The notes: generated by a model not told the origin, from the letters alone. A stretch of 64,000 nt of DNA from Ectopseudomonas mendocina (GCF_008041835.1 NZ_VRYE01000038.1:1-64000); one strand, 5' to 3'. Shown: positions 44,163 through 54,511, counted from the first letter of the stretch. A program made the numbers and translations.

Positions 44163-46226
44163 TCAGAAGGTCAGGCGCATGCCCAGCGTCAGGTTGCGAC
44201 CGGGTAGCAGCACCTCATCCTTGATGAACGAAGTGTGTTCACGGGCCTTGCTGTCGAGCAGGTTGTCACCGCGCAGATAAACCCTGTAGTCGGTTCGTCC
44301 GAGGTTACCGCGATAGCTGACGCCGGCACCGAGCATGTTGTAGCCGCCGGTATCAGTCTCGTAGTCCGCGCTGTCACTCTGGCGCTGCACCCGATAGAAC
44401 TCCAACTGACCGTCGATGGCCGAGGTGAACGCCTGATCCAGACGCACACCAAGGCGGTCTGCCGGAATACGCGGCAGGTCACCGCCACCGTGACGCAACT
44501 TGCCGCGCACGTGATCACCGAACAGGGTCATGGCAAAGGCATCAGTGGCCTGGAAACGCACCTCACCTTCGGCACCGGTCAGCACTGCGTCGTGTTGCCG
44601 GTACTCGATCTCGCGATAGCCGGCACCGGGTGAATGACCGCTGTCTGCCGCGTAGATGTAGTCGCTGACCTGGTTGCGATAGACACTCAGGCTAAAGGTG
44701 GTGCGCCCAGCGAACTTGCGCAGGGTCAGCTCGGCGTTGTGTGCAGTTTCTTCATCCAGGTCAGGATTACCCAGCTCGATGGTGCGCGTCGCCGCGTGCG
44801 GCCCGTTGGCATACAGTTCCTCGGCGGTTGGCAGGCGCTGCGAGCGCGACAGCGAGAAGCCCAGCGAGTAGTGCGGCGCGAAGGTCCAGACCGCGCCAGC
44901 GGAAACAGAGGTGCCACGGTGACGGGCATTGGACTGGTCGCTGTCGACGTCTATGCGCTGCCACTCGTGACGCAGCCCCAGCTCATATCGCCAGTCATTC
45001 AGGCTGTATTCCTCGAGCAGGAAAAGCGCGTGATTGCGGGTCAGCGTCGGCGGCACATAGGCCTCTTCGCCAAGCGCCTCGAAGTCACGGCGCAGGGTCT
45101 GCACACCCATCACCCCACGCCAGCCGAACACCGGCGCGTGGGTCAGCTCGACACGTGCGTCGGTGGCCTTGTTGTTGAAGGTCGTCGACGCCGCGCCCCC
45201 CTCAATTTCGCGGTGCTCGTAATCGCTATGGCCGACACGCAGACGAGCGCTTTCGAAGCCGGCAAACGGGTCACTGAGTTCGCCGCGCAGGTCCCAGCGT
45301 TTCTGATCCATGTCGATATAGGGAACGCCTTCACCGTGATCATCGTGGTCGTCATCGTGGCCGCCGTGCCCGTGCCCGTGATCATGGCCATCCACGCAAT
45401 GCCAGTTTCCGGGGCCATGGGTGTGACAGTCAGCATGCGCGTGCGCCAGCAGACCATAACGATTCTTCTGCCATGTGTGCGCCAGCCCCAAGTAACCACG
45501 CTCACCGATCCAGCTGGCGCCGAGCGTGCCCGTTTCGGTATCGTTGTAGGAGCCGACCTGTTTGTTCGAACGCGGATCACCCTCGGCGCCGGGAATCTCG
45601 TATTCATCGGCATTGCGCTTGAGACCCTCGACACGCGCCGCGAAGTTGCCGCTGCCGACCGTCAAGCCGAACACGCCAGCACTTTCGTTGGCCACCGTAT
45701 TGCCGCGCCACTCCAGCTCGCCTTCATAGCCATTTGCCGGAACCTGCGTCGGGATTTTCTTGTCGATGACATTGACCACACCACCGATGGCACCGCCGCC
45801 ATACAGCAGGGTGGCCGGTCCTTTGAGTACCTCGATACGCTCGATCAGCATGGGTTCGACAGTGACCGCATGGTCCGGGCTGATGGTCGAAGCATCGAGT
45901 ACATCGACGCCATCAGAGAGCACCTTGACTCGCGCGCCATCCTGCCCCCGGATCACCGGACGATTGGCGCCTGCGCCGAATGAACTGCCGCGTACACCGG
46001 GCAGCAGATCCAGCGTACCGCCCAACGTCGCCTGACGTCGCTCGATCAGCTCGTCGCCTTCAAGCACGGCAGCCGGCGTGGTCATACGAGCGGCGGAACC
46101 CGCCAATGGGTTGGCGCTGATTACGGTGGACTCCAACTCGACCGGCTGATTAGCGGCAAGAGCAGGAATAGCAGGCCATAGACCGACAGCAACGGCCCAA
46201 GCCAGTGGATGGTGGGACACCTTCAT
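44163..46226 (-). CDS. znuD: ZnuD-like TonB-dependent zinc receptor
   Basis: A 687-residue outer-membrane receptor. Residues 1-24 form a signal peptide ending ALAAN; the plug domain spans about 35-160 (ESTVISANPL, NRPVIRGQDGARVKVL, IERIEVLKGPATLLYGGGAI); a 22-strand barrel follows, ending in GRNLTLGMRLTF with the terminal Phe. Residues 262-297 are a loop with 12 His among Asp and Gly, as in zinc-binding ZnuD receptors. A Zur box 75 bases upstream supports zinc-repressed expression. It converges on no gene; hutI lies upstream on the map, on the same strand. Confidence 0.9.
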   Translation of the reverse strand: MKVSHHPLAWAVAVGLWPAIPALAANQPVELESTVISANPLAGSAARMTTPAAVLEGDELIERRQATLGGTLDLLPGVRGSSFGAGANRPVIRGQDGARVKVLSDGVDVLDASTISPDHAVTVEPMLIERIEVLKGPATLLYGGGAIGGVVNVIDKKIPTQVPANGYEGELEWRGNTVANESAGVFGLTVGSGNFAARVEGLKRNADEYEIPGAEGDPRSNKQVGSYNDTETGTLGASWIGERGYLGLAHTWQKNRYGLLAHAHADCHTHGPGNWHCVDGHDHGHGHGGHDDDHDDHGEGVPYIDMDQKRWDLRGELSDPFAGFESARLRVGHSDYEHREIEGGAASTTFNNKATDARVELTHAPVFGWRGVMGVQTLRRDFEALGEEAYVPPTLTRNHALFLLEEYSLNDWRYELGLRHEWQRIDVDSDQSNARHRGTSVSAGAVWTFAPHYSLGFSLSRSQRLPTAEELYANGPHAATRTIELGNPDLDEETAHNAELTLRKFAGRTTFSLSVYRNQVSDYIYAADSGHSPGAGYREIEYRQHDAVLTGAEGEVRFQATDAFAMTLFGDHVRGKLRHGGGDLPRIPADRLGVRLDQAFTSAIDGQLEFYRVQRQSDSADYETDTGGYNMLGAGVSYRGNLGRTDYRVYLRGDNLLDSKAREHTSFIKDEVLLPGRNLTLGMRLTF

Positions 46227-46301
46227 GAAAACCTCTTGGCAGATCAAATAATGCACGCGTTGACGCAATGGCAGAGCGAACGGTCAACGTCGAATGATTA
46301 C

Positions 46302-46314
46302 GTTATAATATAAC
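46302..46314. promoter_or_regulatory. Zur box upstream of znuD
   Basis: GTTATAATATAAC is a perfect 6-1-6 dyad matching the gammaproteobacterial Zur operator core. It sits 76 bases before the znuD ATG, so Zn-loaded Zur should repress the receptor gene. Confidence 0.82.
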
Positions 46315-46382
46315 CATCAAGGATCATTATCGATAATGCAACCGAGCCTGCCAATGGCTCCTTTCGTATTTTTCTGCTGAAA

Positions 46383-46413
46383 CAAAAACCCCGGCACGCT
46401 GGCCGGGGCTTTC
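46383..46413 (-). terminator. Terminator after the first acyl-CoA dehydrogenase gene
   Basis: The stem CCCCGGC/GCCGGGG is followed on the minus strand by TTTTTGTTT. It lies about 20 bases after the stop at 46432. Confidence 0.85.
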
Positions 46414-46431
46414 CTTGAACGCGACTGAACG

Positions 46432-48210
46432 TCAGAACTGCGCAGCATCCAGCAGGTACAGCGACTCGCTACCGGCCTTGACCGACGCACTCAGCGAGTG
46501 AATGCGCGGCAGCAGGCGGGCGAAGTAGAAGCGCGCGGTGCCCAGCTTGCTGGCGTAGAACTCGTCCTGTGCTTCCTTGCCCAGCGCGGCACGCGCCATG
46601 AGCGCCCACATGTAGGCATAGGCGGTGTAGCCGAAGGCCTGCAGGTACTCGACCGAAGCCGCGCCGATTTCATTGGGATTGCGCTTGGCGTTATCCAGCA
46701 CCCAGGCCGTCAGCGCGTCGAGGTTCTCCACGGCAGCCGCCAGCGGTTGGGTGAATTCGGCCAGCGAGGCATCGGCCGAAGCGACGAAGGCTTTGATCTC
46801 GTCAGCGAAGTGCTTGTAGTAGCTGCCACCACTGCCGACGATCTTGCGCCCGACCAGATCCAGCGACTGGATGCCGTTGGTGCCTTCGTAGATCTGAGTG
46901 ATGCGGCAGTCGCGCACCAACTGCTCCTGACCCCACTCGCGGATGAAGCCGTGGCCGCCGAAGATCTGCTGGCCATGCACCGTGGTTTCCAGGGCCATGT
47001 CGGTGAGGAAGGCCTTGGCCACCGGGGTCAGCAGCGCCACCAGCTCGTCGGCGCGCTGGGCGGTGGCCTTGTCCTCGCTGTACTTAGCGGTATCGAGCTG
47101 CATGGCGACATAGCTGGAGAAGGCACGACCACCCTCGTTCAGCGCCTTCATGGTCAGCAGCATGCGGCGCACGTCCGGATGCACGATGATCGGGTCGGCG
47201 GCCTTGTCCTTGGCCACCGGGCCGGTCGGTGCGCGGCTCTGGATACGCTCGCGGGCGTATTCGATGGCGCTCTGGTAACTGCGCTCGCCCAGGGCCAGGC
47301 CCTGGATGCCAACGCCCAGGCGCTCGTAGTTCATCATGGTGAACATCGCCGCCAGGCCCTTGTTCACTTCGCCGATCAGATAGCCGGTGGCGCCGTCGAA
47401 ATTCATCACGCAGGTGGCCGAAGCCTTGATGCCCATCTTGTGCTCGATGGAGCCGCAACCCAGAGCGTTCTTCTCGCCCAGCGAGCCGTCGGCGTTGACC
47501 ATGATCTTCGGCACCAGGAACAGCGAAATGCCCTTAGGTCCGGCCGGTGCATCGGGCAGCTTGGCCAGCACCAGATGGATGATGTTCTCGGTCAGGTCGT
47601 GCTCGCCGCCGGTGATGAAGATCTTGGTGCCACTGATCTTGTAGCTGCCATCGGCCTGCGGTTCGGCCTTGGTGCGAATGATGCCCAGATCGGTGCCGGC
47701 GTGCGGCTCGGTCAGGCACATGGAGCCTGCCCACACGCCCGCATACATGTTCGGCAGGTAATGCTGCTTCAGCTCTTCGCTGGCGTGATTGAGGATGGAC
47801 AGGCAGGCGCCGGAGGTGAGCATCGGGTACAGGCCGAAGGACAGGCTGGCCGAGTTGACCATCTCCTCGACCTGGGCGCCGATCACCTTGGGCATGCCCA
47901 TGCCGCCGAACTCCGGCGCGCCACCGACACCGACCCAGCCGCCTTCGGCGTAGGTACGGTAGGCCTCGGGGAAGCCGGCAGGGGTCTTCACCACGCCGTT
48001 GTCCCAGGAGCAGCCCTCCTCGTCACCACTGCGATTCAGCGGGGCGATGCTGCCAGCCGTGACCTTGCCGGCTTCTTCGAGAATGGCATTGGCGGTTTCT
48101 TCATCCACCACCTCGGCCAGGGCCGGCAGCTCGGCCCACAACTTGGAGACTTCGAATACTTCATTGAGCACGAAGCGCATGTCGCGCAGGGGGGCTTTGT
48201 AATCGGCCAT
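46432..48210 (-). CDS. Acyl-CoA dehydrogenase (FadE-like, long form), paralogue 1
   Basis: A 592-residue FAD enzyme of the C-terminally extended acyl-CoA dehydrogenase group, catalysing the first oxidation of beta-oxidation. Motifs seen are MCLTEPHAGTDLGIIRTKAE (FAD/substrate), GTKIFITGGEHDL, GYLIGEVNKGL, and FGGHGFIREWGQEQLVRDCR with the downstream YEGTNGIQSLDL. Residues 460-592 are the extra helical domain of this subfamily. It is one of three paralogues in a row, as in P. aeruginosa. Chain-length preference is not evident. Confidence 0.92.
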   Translation of the reverse strand: MADYKAPLRDMRFVLNEVFEVSKLWAELPALAEVVDEETANAILEEAGKVTAGSIAPLNRSGDEEGCSWDNGVVKTPAGFPEAYRTYAEGGWVGVGGAPEFGGMGMPKVIGAQVEEMVNSASLSFGLYPMLTSGACLSILNHASEELKQHYLPNMYAGVWAGSMCLTEPHAGTDLGIIRTKAEPQADGSYKISGTKIFITGGEHDLTENIIHLVLAKLPDAPAGPKGISLFLVPKIMVNADGSLGEKNALGCGSIEHKMGIKASATCVMNFDGATGYLIGEVNKGLAAMFTMMNYERLGVGIQGLALGERSYQSAIEYARERIQSRAPTGPVAKDKAADPIIVHPDVRRMLLTMKALNEGGRAFSSYVAMQLDTAKYSEDKATAQRADELVALLTPVAKAFLTDMALETTVHGQQIFGGHGFIREWGQEQLVRDCRITQIYEGTNGIQSLDLVGRKIVGSGGSYYKHFADEIKAFVASADASLAEFTQPLAAAVENLDALTAWVLDNAKRNPNEIGAASVEYLQAFGYTAYAYMWALMARAALGKEAQDEFYASKLGTARFYFARLLPRIHSLSASVKAGSESLYLLDAAQF

Positions 48211-48327
48211 GACACATCCTCGGAAACGGACTTACTTGAGAGCCACGAGCTTAATACAACAACAAGATAGACACATAGGGTCGTGTTGTGACCAATAATT
48301 CATGAAAAGTCTGCACTCACCACCAGG

Positions 48328-48353
48328 AAAAAGGCCCGCAAAAATGCGGGCCT
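48328..48353 (-). terminator. Terminator after the second acyl-CoA dehydrogenase gene
   Basis: AGGCCCGCA/TGCGGGCCT forms a nine-base stem, followed by TTTTTCC on the minus strand. It is 50 bases after the stop at 48403. Confidence 0.85.
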
Positions 48354-48402
48354 GGGATTCGCGGCGGAGTGCCGCGCCTATGCATGCCAAACACCTGGGC
48401 AC

Positions 48403-50193
48403 TTAGAAGGCAAAGTGCTCCGCCGCCAGCTCCATGGTACTGGCGCTGCCGGCGCCCATCGCCAGACGATGTGCCTCGGTGCGCGGCAGGATGCGCTGGA
48501 AATAGAAGGCGCATGTCGTCAGCTTGGCCTGATGGAAACCATCATCAGCGCCAGCCGCCAGCTTCTCCTGCGCAACCACCGCCATGCGCAGCCAGAAATA
48601 GGCCAGGGTGACGTAACCGGAGAACATCAGGTAGTCGACGGAGGCCGCGCCCACTTCGTCCGGGTTCTTCATTGCCGCCATGCCGATCTGCTGAGTCAGC
48701 TCGCCCCATTGCTTGTTCAGTGCAGCCAACTGAGCCACCTGGGCAGCCAGTTGCGGATGCGCCGCCTGCGCCTGGCAGAACTTGTGTACCAGACGAGTGA
48801 AGCCCAGCAGCAGCTTGCCCTGGCTGCCCAGCACCTTGCGCCCGAGCAGGTCGAGCGCCTGGATGCCGTTGGTGCCTTCGTAGATCAGGGCGATACGGCA
48901 ATCGCGCACCAGTTGCTCCATGCCCCACTCGCGAATGTAGCCATGCCCGCCGAATACCTGCATGCCATGGTTGGTGGCCTCCAGGCCGGTCTCGGTCATG
49001 AACGCCTTGCAGATCGGCGTGAGGAAGGCCAGCAGATTCTCGGCCTCCTGGCGTGCCTCGGCGCTCTCGGCACGGTGCGCGGTGTCGATCAGTTGCGCGG
49101 TGAAATAGGCCAGCGCACGGTTCCCCTCGTTGAAGGCCTTCATAGTCAACAGCATGCGCCGCACGTCCGGGTGCACGATGATCGGATCGGCCGCCTTGTC
49201 CGGCGCCTTGGCGCCGGTCAGCGCGCGCATCTGCAGGCGCTCACGGGCATAGCGCAAGGCGCCCTGGTAGCTGGTTTCACCCAGGCAAAGCCCCTGCATG
49301 CCGGTGCCCAGACGCGCGTGGTTCATCATGGTGAACATGCAGGCCAGGCCTTTGTTGGCCTCACCGATCAGGTAACCGGTGGCGCCGTCGAAGTTGATCA
49401 CGCAGGTCGCCGAGGCCTTGATACCCATCTTGTGCTCGATGGAGCCACAGCTCACCGCATTGCGCGCACCGATGCCATCCCCTTCGGGCATGAACTTGGG
49501 CACGATGAATAGGGAAATGCCCTTGGTGCTGGCCGGCGCATCCGGCAACTTGGCCAGCACCAGATGCACGATGTTCTCGCTCATGTCGTGCTCGCCGGCG
49601 GAAATGAAGATCTTCGTCCCGCTGATCGCGTAGCTGCCATCGGCCTGTGGCACGGCGCGGGTCTTGATGATGCCCAGGTCGGTGCCGCAATGCGGCTCGG
49701 TCAGGCACATGGTGCCGGTCCAGCGACCTTCGGTGAGGCGGGTCAGGTAGGTCTGTTTCTGCTCCTCGCTGCCGTGCGCATGAATGGCCGACATCGCCCC
49801 CTGAGTCAGCCCCGGATACATGCCCCAGGAAAGGTTGGCCGAGCCGACCATCTCGCTGAAGATAAGCCCAAGCGACTCCGGTAACCCCTGACCGCCGTAG
49901 ACAGGGTCGGCCGCCAGCCCCATCCAGCCGCCCTCGGAGTATTGGGCGAAGGCTTCCTTGAAACCCTTGGGCGTGGTCACCACGCCATTGTCGAAGTGAC
50001 AACCTTCTTCGTCACCACTGTGGTTGAGCGGCGCCAGCACCTGCTCGCAGAACTTCGCGCCCTCCTCGAGAATCGCCGCCACCATATCCGGACTGGCTTC
50101 ATGGGCGCCCAGCGATTGGTAATGAGCAGAAAAGTCGAAGACATCGTCGATCAGAAAGCGCATGTCGCGCTGGGGGGCCTTGTACTCAGGCAT
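48403..50193 (-). CDS. Acyl-CoA dehydrogenase (FadE-like, long form), paralogue 2
   Basis: A 596-residue paralogue of the neighbouring enzymes with the same plan: [77 protein letters not shown] and [17 protein letters not shown]. It is closer to paralogue 3 than to paralogue 1 by eye (shared [15 protein letters not shown] and YPGL segments). The start at 50193 opens MPEYKAP. It has its own terminator. Likely fatty acyl-CoA oxidation, substrate range unknown. Confidence 0.92.
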   Translation of the reverse strand: MPEYKAPQRDMRFLIDDVFDFSAHYQSLGAHEASPDMVAAILEEGAKFCEQVLAPLNHSGDEEGCHFDNGVVTTPKGFKEAFAQYSEGGWMGLAADPVYGGQGLPESLGLIFSEMVGSANLSWGMYPGLTQGAMSAIHAHGSEEQKQTYLTRLTEGRWTGTMCLTEPHCGTDLGIIKTRAVPQADGSYAISGTKIFISAGEHDMSENIVHLVLAKLPDAPASTKGISLFIVPKFMPEGDGIGARNAVSCGSIEHKMGIKASATCVINFDGATGYLIGEANKGLACMFTMMNHARLGTGMQGLCLGETSYQGALRYARERLQMRALTGAKAPDKAADPIIVHPDVRRMLLTMKAFNEGNRALAYFTAQLIDTAHRAESAEARQEAENLLAFLTPICKAFMTETGLEATNHGMQVFGGHGYIREWGMEQLVRDCRIALIYEGTNGIQALDLLGRKVLGSQGKLLLGFTRLVHKFCQAQAAHPQLAAQVAQLAALNKQWGELTQQIGMAAMKNPDEVGAASVDYLMFSGYVTLAYFWLRMAVVAQEKLAAGADDGFHQAKLTTCAFYFQRILPRTEAHRLAMGAGSASTMELAAEHFAF

Positions 50194-50298
50194 GTTGATT
50201 CTCCGTTCGGGTTGGCGGTCAGGTATCACCACGCTACTGCCATGCGCGAACCGGCAACAATCATCGTTGGCGGCCTGAATGCGGCGCCATAAACCGGC

Positions 50299-51588
50299 TC
50301 AGTCGGCAGCGCTGGCAACCTTAACCGCGCCACGCCGTTGCGCGGCACTGCGTATGCAGTTACGCCCGGCAGCCTTGGCGCTGTAGAGCGCCTTGTCCGC
50401 CTCCTTGATCACCTCCTGCGGCGTGCGCTGCTCGGCCTGGCGCTCGGCCACCCCCATGCTGACGGTCACCGACACCTCGCTGGCAGCCTTGCCGGCGCGG
50501 CGCTGCCTGCCTTGCTGGTCATCGCGCGGACGGCTCTGCGAGTCACGCAGCTGCATGCGGTACTGCTCGATGGCCAGACGTACCCTGTCCAGATGCGGCA
50601 TGCACTGCTCCAGACGCTTGCCGGGAAACAGCAGGGTGAATTCCTCACCGCCGTAACGGTAGGCCTTGCCGCCACCACCGACCTTGCGCAACTGGCTGGC
50701 GACCAGGCGCAGCACCTGATCGCCGACGTCATGACCATGGGTGTCGTTGAATTTCTTGAAATGATCGACGTCGACCATGGCAATTACATAGTCGCGCCCC
50801 AGACGCTGCGGGCGCTCGTTGAGCGCGCGCCGCCCCGGCAGCCCGGTGAGCTCGTCGCGAAAAGCCATCTGGTAGGCCTCGTGCGCCACAGCGGCGACCA
50901 GCATGAGCATGACCATGCTGATCATCACCTGCAGCGCATTGGCCAGGATGAACACTTGCGGCAGCATCCACAGCAGCCCGAACAAGCCCACCACTTGCGC
51001 TGCATGCAACGGCCTGGGCCGACGCAGGTATTGCACGGACAGGGCGATGCAGGCCAAGGCAAACAGCAGATAACCCAGCTGCGCCAGGCTCATCCAGGCG
51101 CCGTGCAGCGCCGGCCAGTGAATCTGCGCCAGCCACTCGGCGATCCCCTGCGGATAGCGCCGTGCCAGACCGAACGCCACAGCACTGACGGCCAGCAGCA
51201 CCAGGCCACGGGCGAGCATGTCCTGAGCCAGGTGCGAGCGTTCCTCCCAGCAACCGTAGAGGGCATAGAGCAGCGGCAACAGCAGGCAAAGCAAATGAAA
51301 GACCAGCGCCGCATCGGCACGTACCTAGCCATGACCACGATAGTGGTCGACCTGGATATCCAGCAGGAAGTAGCCGACATACAGCGCCAGCAGCAGAAAC
51401 ACCTCGCGTTGACGGCCATAGACCAGACAGAACGCACCGCCGAGCAGCAACAGCAGCGTCGGCAATACGTTGAACAGAGAGATGAAGAACTCGCTGAGCA
51501 CCGGCAGCCGTGCAGCCACGACCCCACCGACCAGCAAGGGCAGCGAGGAAAAGAAGTGACTGAAACGCAGAGCGGCCGGACGAATCAC
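50299..51588 (-). pseudogene. Membrane-bound diguanylate cyclase with in-frame stop
   Basis: The frame encodes a protein with about six membrane helices and a C-terminal GGDEF domain. DELTGLPGRRALNERP opens the domain and the active site is YRYGGEEFTLLF, so c-di-GMP synthesis chemistry is intact; an R-x-x-D-type inhibitory site is not obvious. A TAG at 51325-51327 (about codon 88) separates HYRGHG from VRADAALVFHLLCLLLP without frame change. The downstream part alone keeps several helices and the whole GGDEF domain, so a shortened product from MLCLLLPLL is conceivable. The GTG start at 51588 is tentative. Confidence 0.82.
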
Positions 51589-51683
51589 GTGGGCATCCTG
51601 AGGAGTGATGAAGGCATTCTGCCTGCTTGACCCTCTTAAAACAGCGACAGGATGCGCCATTCTCTGCAGTGCCCGGCGCAAAA

Positions 51684-51713
51684 ACGACAACGCCGCCCCG
51701 AGGGCGGCGTTGT
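51684..51713 (-). terminator. Terminator after the third acyl-CoA dehydrogenase gene
   Basis: ACAACGCCGCCC/GGGCGGCGTTGT forms a long perfect stem, followed on the minus strand by CGTTTTTGC. It lies 33 bases after the stop at 51747. Confidence 0.85.
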
Positions 51714-51746
51714 GATTCAAGCGAAAGAGATGGCTCAGAGCCAGTC

Positions 51747-53552
51747 TTAGAAGCCCAGAGCGAAGTGCTCTTCTTCCATCTCCATCAGGTTGCTGGCGCC
51801 CGACAGCATGGCTTCGACATGCATGCGGGTACGCGGCAGGATACGCGCGAAGTAGAAGCGCGCGGTCTGCAGCTTGGCCTTGTAGAAGGCCTCGTCTTCA
51901 GTACCGGCGGCCAGCTTCTCGGCAGCCAGGCGCGCCATGTCGGCCCAGAAGTAGGCCAGGCAGGCGTAGCCGGAGTACATCAGGTAGTCCACCGAAGCGG
52001 CACCGACTTCCTCGCGATCTTTCATCGCCGCCATGCCGATCTTCATGGTGACGTCGCCCCACTCCTTGTTCAGCTTGGCCAGCGGCTCGACGAATTCCTT
52101 GACGGCATCGTTGCCTTCGTTGGCCTGGCAGAACTTGTGCACGATCTTGGTGAAGTTCTTCAGCGCGCCGCCCTGAGTCATCAGCACCTTGCGGCCCAGC
52201 AGGTCGAGTGCCTGAATGCCGGTGGTGCCTTCGTACATCATGGAGATACGGCAGTCGCGAACGTTCTGCTCCATGCCCCACTCGGCGATGAAACCGTGGC
52301 CACCGTAGATCTGCATGCCGTGGGAAGCGGATTCGAAGCCCACCTCGGTCATGAAGGCCTTGGCGATCGGCGTGAGGAAGGCCAGCAGTTCGTCAGCGGC
52401 TTTCTTCTCTTCGGCGTCCTGGCTGTACTTGACGATGTCCACCTGCTTGGCGGTGAAGTAGACCATGGCGCGGTTGCCTTCGGCGAACGCCTTCATGGTC
52501 AGCAGCATGCGGCGCACGTCCGGGTGCACGATGATCGGGTCAGCGGCTTTTTCCGGCGCTTTCGGGCCAGTCAGCGAACGCATCTGCAGACGCTCGCGAG
52601 CGTACTTGATGCCACCCTGGAAACCGACTTCAGCGTGGGCCAGGCCTTGCAGCGCAGTGCCCAGACGAGCGGTGTTCATGAAGGTGAACATGCAGTTCAG
52701 GCCTTTGTTGGCCGGGCCAATCAGGAAGCCGGTGGCACCGTCGAAGTTCATCACGCAGGTGGCGTTGCCGTGGATGCCCATCTTGTGCTCGATGGAGCCA
52801 CAGTAAACGGCGTTACGCTGACCTACGCCGCCTTCGGCATTGGGCAGGAACTTCGGCACGATGAACAGCGAGATACCCTTGGTACCGGCCGGTGCATCGG
52901 GCAGGCGGGCCAGGACGATATGGACGATATTGTCGGCCATGTCGTGCTCACCGGCGGAGATGAAGATCTTGGTGCCGGAAACCTTGTAGGTGCCGTCGGC
53001 CTGCGGTTCGGCCTTGGTACGCAGCATGCCCAGGTCGGTGCCGCAGTGCGGCTCGGTCAGGCACATGGTGCCGGTCCACTCGCCGGACACCAGCTTGGTC
53101 AGGTAGGTGTGCTTCTGCTCGTCGGTGCCATGTTCGCTCAGGGTGTTCATCGCACCATGGGACAGGCCCGGGTACATGCCCCAGGACCAGTTGGCCGAGC
53201 CGACCATCTCGCTGATGGCCAGGCCGAGCGATTCCGGCAGGCCTTGGCCGCCGTGCTCGACGTCATGCGCCAGGCTCGGCCAGCCGCCTTCGACGAACTG
53301 CTGATACGCCTCTTTGAAGCCGGTCGGGGTCTTCACGCCGGATTCACTCCAGGTGCAGCCCTCGATGTCACCCACACGATTCAGCGGAGCCAGAACCTGC
53401 TCGCAGAACTTGGCGCCTTCTTCGAGGATGGCGTTGACCATGTCCGGCGTGGCGTCCTGACAGCCTGGCAGGCTCTGGTAGTGAGCTTCATAGCCCAGCA
53501 GCTCGTCACGAACGAAACGAATGTCACGCAAGGGGGCCTTGTAGTCAGGCAT
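51747..53552 (-). CDS. Acyl-CoA dehydrogenase (FadE-like, long form), paralogue 3
   Basis: A 601-residue enzyme with all subfamily features: [78 protein letters not shown] and [17 protein letters not shown], plus the C-terminal helical domain ending EEEHFALGF. The start at 53552 opens MPDYKAP after a purine-rich stretch. It is probably the main long-chain enzyme of the trio by analogy with P. aeruginosa, but that rests on memory of gene order rather than on sequence comparison. Confidence 0.92.
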   Translation of the reverse strand: MPDYKAPLRDIRFVRDELLGYEAHYQSLPGCQDATPDMVNAILEEGAKFCEQVLAPLNRVGDIEGCTWSESGVKTPTGFKEAYQQFVEGGWPSLAHDVEHGGQGLPESLGLAISEMVGSANWSWGMYPGLSHGAMNTLSEHGTDEQKHTYLTKLVSGEWTGTMCLTEPHCGTDLGMLRTKAEPQADGTYKVSGTKIFISAGEHDMADNIVHIVLARLPDAPAGTKGISLFIVPKFLPNAEGGVGQRNAVYCGSIEHKMGIHGNATCVMNFDGATGFLIGPANKGLNCMFTFMNTARLGTALQGLAHAEVGFQGGIKYARERLQMRSLTGPKAPEKAADPIIVHPDVRRMLLTMKAFAEGNRAMVYFTAKQVDIVKYSQDAEEKKAADELLAFLTPIAKAFMTEVGFESASHGMQIYGGHGFIAEWGMEQNVRDCRISMMYEGTTGIQALDLLGRKVLMTQGGALKNFTKIVHKFCQANEGNDAVKEFVEPLAKLNKEWGDVTMKIGMAAMKDREEVGAASVDYLMYSGYACLAYFWADMARLAAEKLAAGTEDEAFYKAKLQTARFYFARILPRTRMHVEAMLSGASNLMEMEEEHFALGF

Positions 53553-53721
53553 AACGGTAAACCTCTGCGGTGGATTCCTAGTAGTTGGGGTGACCGGCTC
53601 GGCGGTCGCTCTCGGGATCACTCCCGGCTGCCTGGCCACGAGGCTGCGGCCGAAGCAATCAAACAGGCGTTTGAAACATACGTTTACGCCAACCCCTTGT
53701 CAAGCGCTGCCAATCGGCCGA

Positions 53722-54459
53722 CTAAGCGACCAGATCGATGCGGGGCTCCGGCGCAGGCAATTCACCCAGTCGCCGATACAGATCAAGATTAGGCGCTGGC
53801 GGCGAAGCCTGCTGCGACTGCTCGGCCGACGGCTCATCGGCGGGTCGAGCCGTGTCATCCGCCTTGTCCTCCGCGTCGGTACCGCTGGCCTCATCACGCC
53901 GCAACTCGGCCAGTTCGACGCGCGCCTGCGCCGCTTGCGCCTGGGCCAGAGCGGCTACACGCAAGTCCTGCGGGGAAGGTTCGATGGGCGCGAGCGCTGC
54001 GCGCAGAACGATTTCCATCTTGCGCAGCGTCGCTTCGGGGTCATTGGGGACGGGAGCGGTATCGATGCTGACTTCACCGGAAACGGCATAACTCTGCCCA
54101 TCGGGGCCACGCTTGAAACTGTAGGTCGGTGCTCCTGCGTATTGCCCGCCAACGGCAGCATGAGCCTGTTCGTGGGTACGGACCTCACGATCACGCTGCA
54201 CGAGGTCGGCGATTTCCAGCTGTTGCTGGCGCTGCTCCTGAGGGCTTGGCTCGGATTTTTCTGCGCGGTTCGATGGGTTGGCCTCGCGATCCGCTTCCTC
54301 TCGACCGGATGCCGCGGAGTCGGCCTGCTGCTCCTGTGGCGCGGCGACAGGCGCCTGGTCGGCACGGGCAATATCAGGGGAAACATCGGACGACAGCGGT
54401 CTCGCCGAACTGACGGACGGCGCGGGGAGGAAAGGTGGCAGGCTGCTGCCAATCTGCAT
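53722..54459 (-). CDS. Putative HEXXH metalloprotease-like protein (CJM1_0395/SprA-related)
   Basis: A 245-residue protein with a disordered N-terminal half (Pro/Ala/Ser/Gln-rich, about 1-85), then a conserved core: DREVRTHEQAHAAVGGQYAG, holding HEQAH (an HEXXH zinc motif), and PTYSFKRGPDGQSYAVSGEV. The C-terminal third is again low-complexity and acidic. This core defines a family annotated as putative metalloproteases; activity is unproven. No signal peptide is seen. It lies next to the flagellar-rod-like gene on the same strand. Confidence 0.78.
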   Translation of the reverse strand: MQIGSSLPPFLPAPSVSSARPLSSDVSPDIARADQAPVAAPQEQQADSAASGREEADREANPSNRAEKSEPSPQEQRQQQLEIADLVQRDREVRTHEQAHAAVGGQYAGAPTYSFKRGPDGQSYAVSGEVSIDTAPVPNDPEATLRKMEIVLRAALAPIEPSPQDLRVAALAQAQAAQARVELAELRRDEASGTDAEDKADDTARPADEPSAEQSQQASPPAPNLDLYRRLGELPAPEPRIDLVA

Positions 54460-54511
54460 GAGCGCCCTCCTGCCCCCTTGCCGGCAGCGAGGGCGGCCGG
54501 GGTAGAACTGC

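Noticed and set aside
51627..53792. A 721-residue plus-strand frame opposite acyl-CoA dehydrogenase paralogue 3
   Set aside because: Antisense shadow; similar His/Gln/Gly-rich frames lie opposite the other two paralogues.
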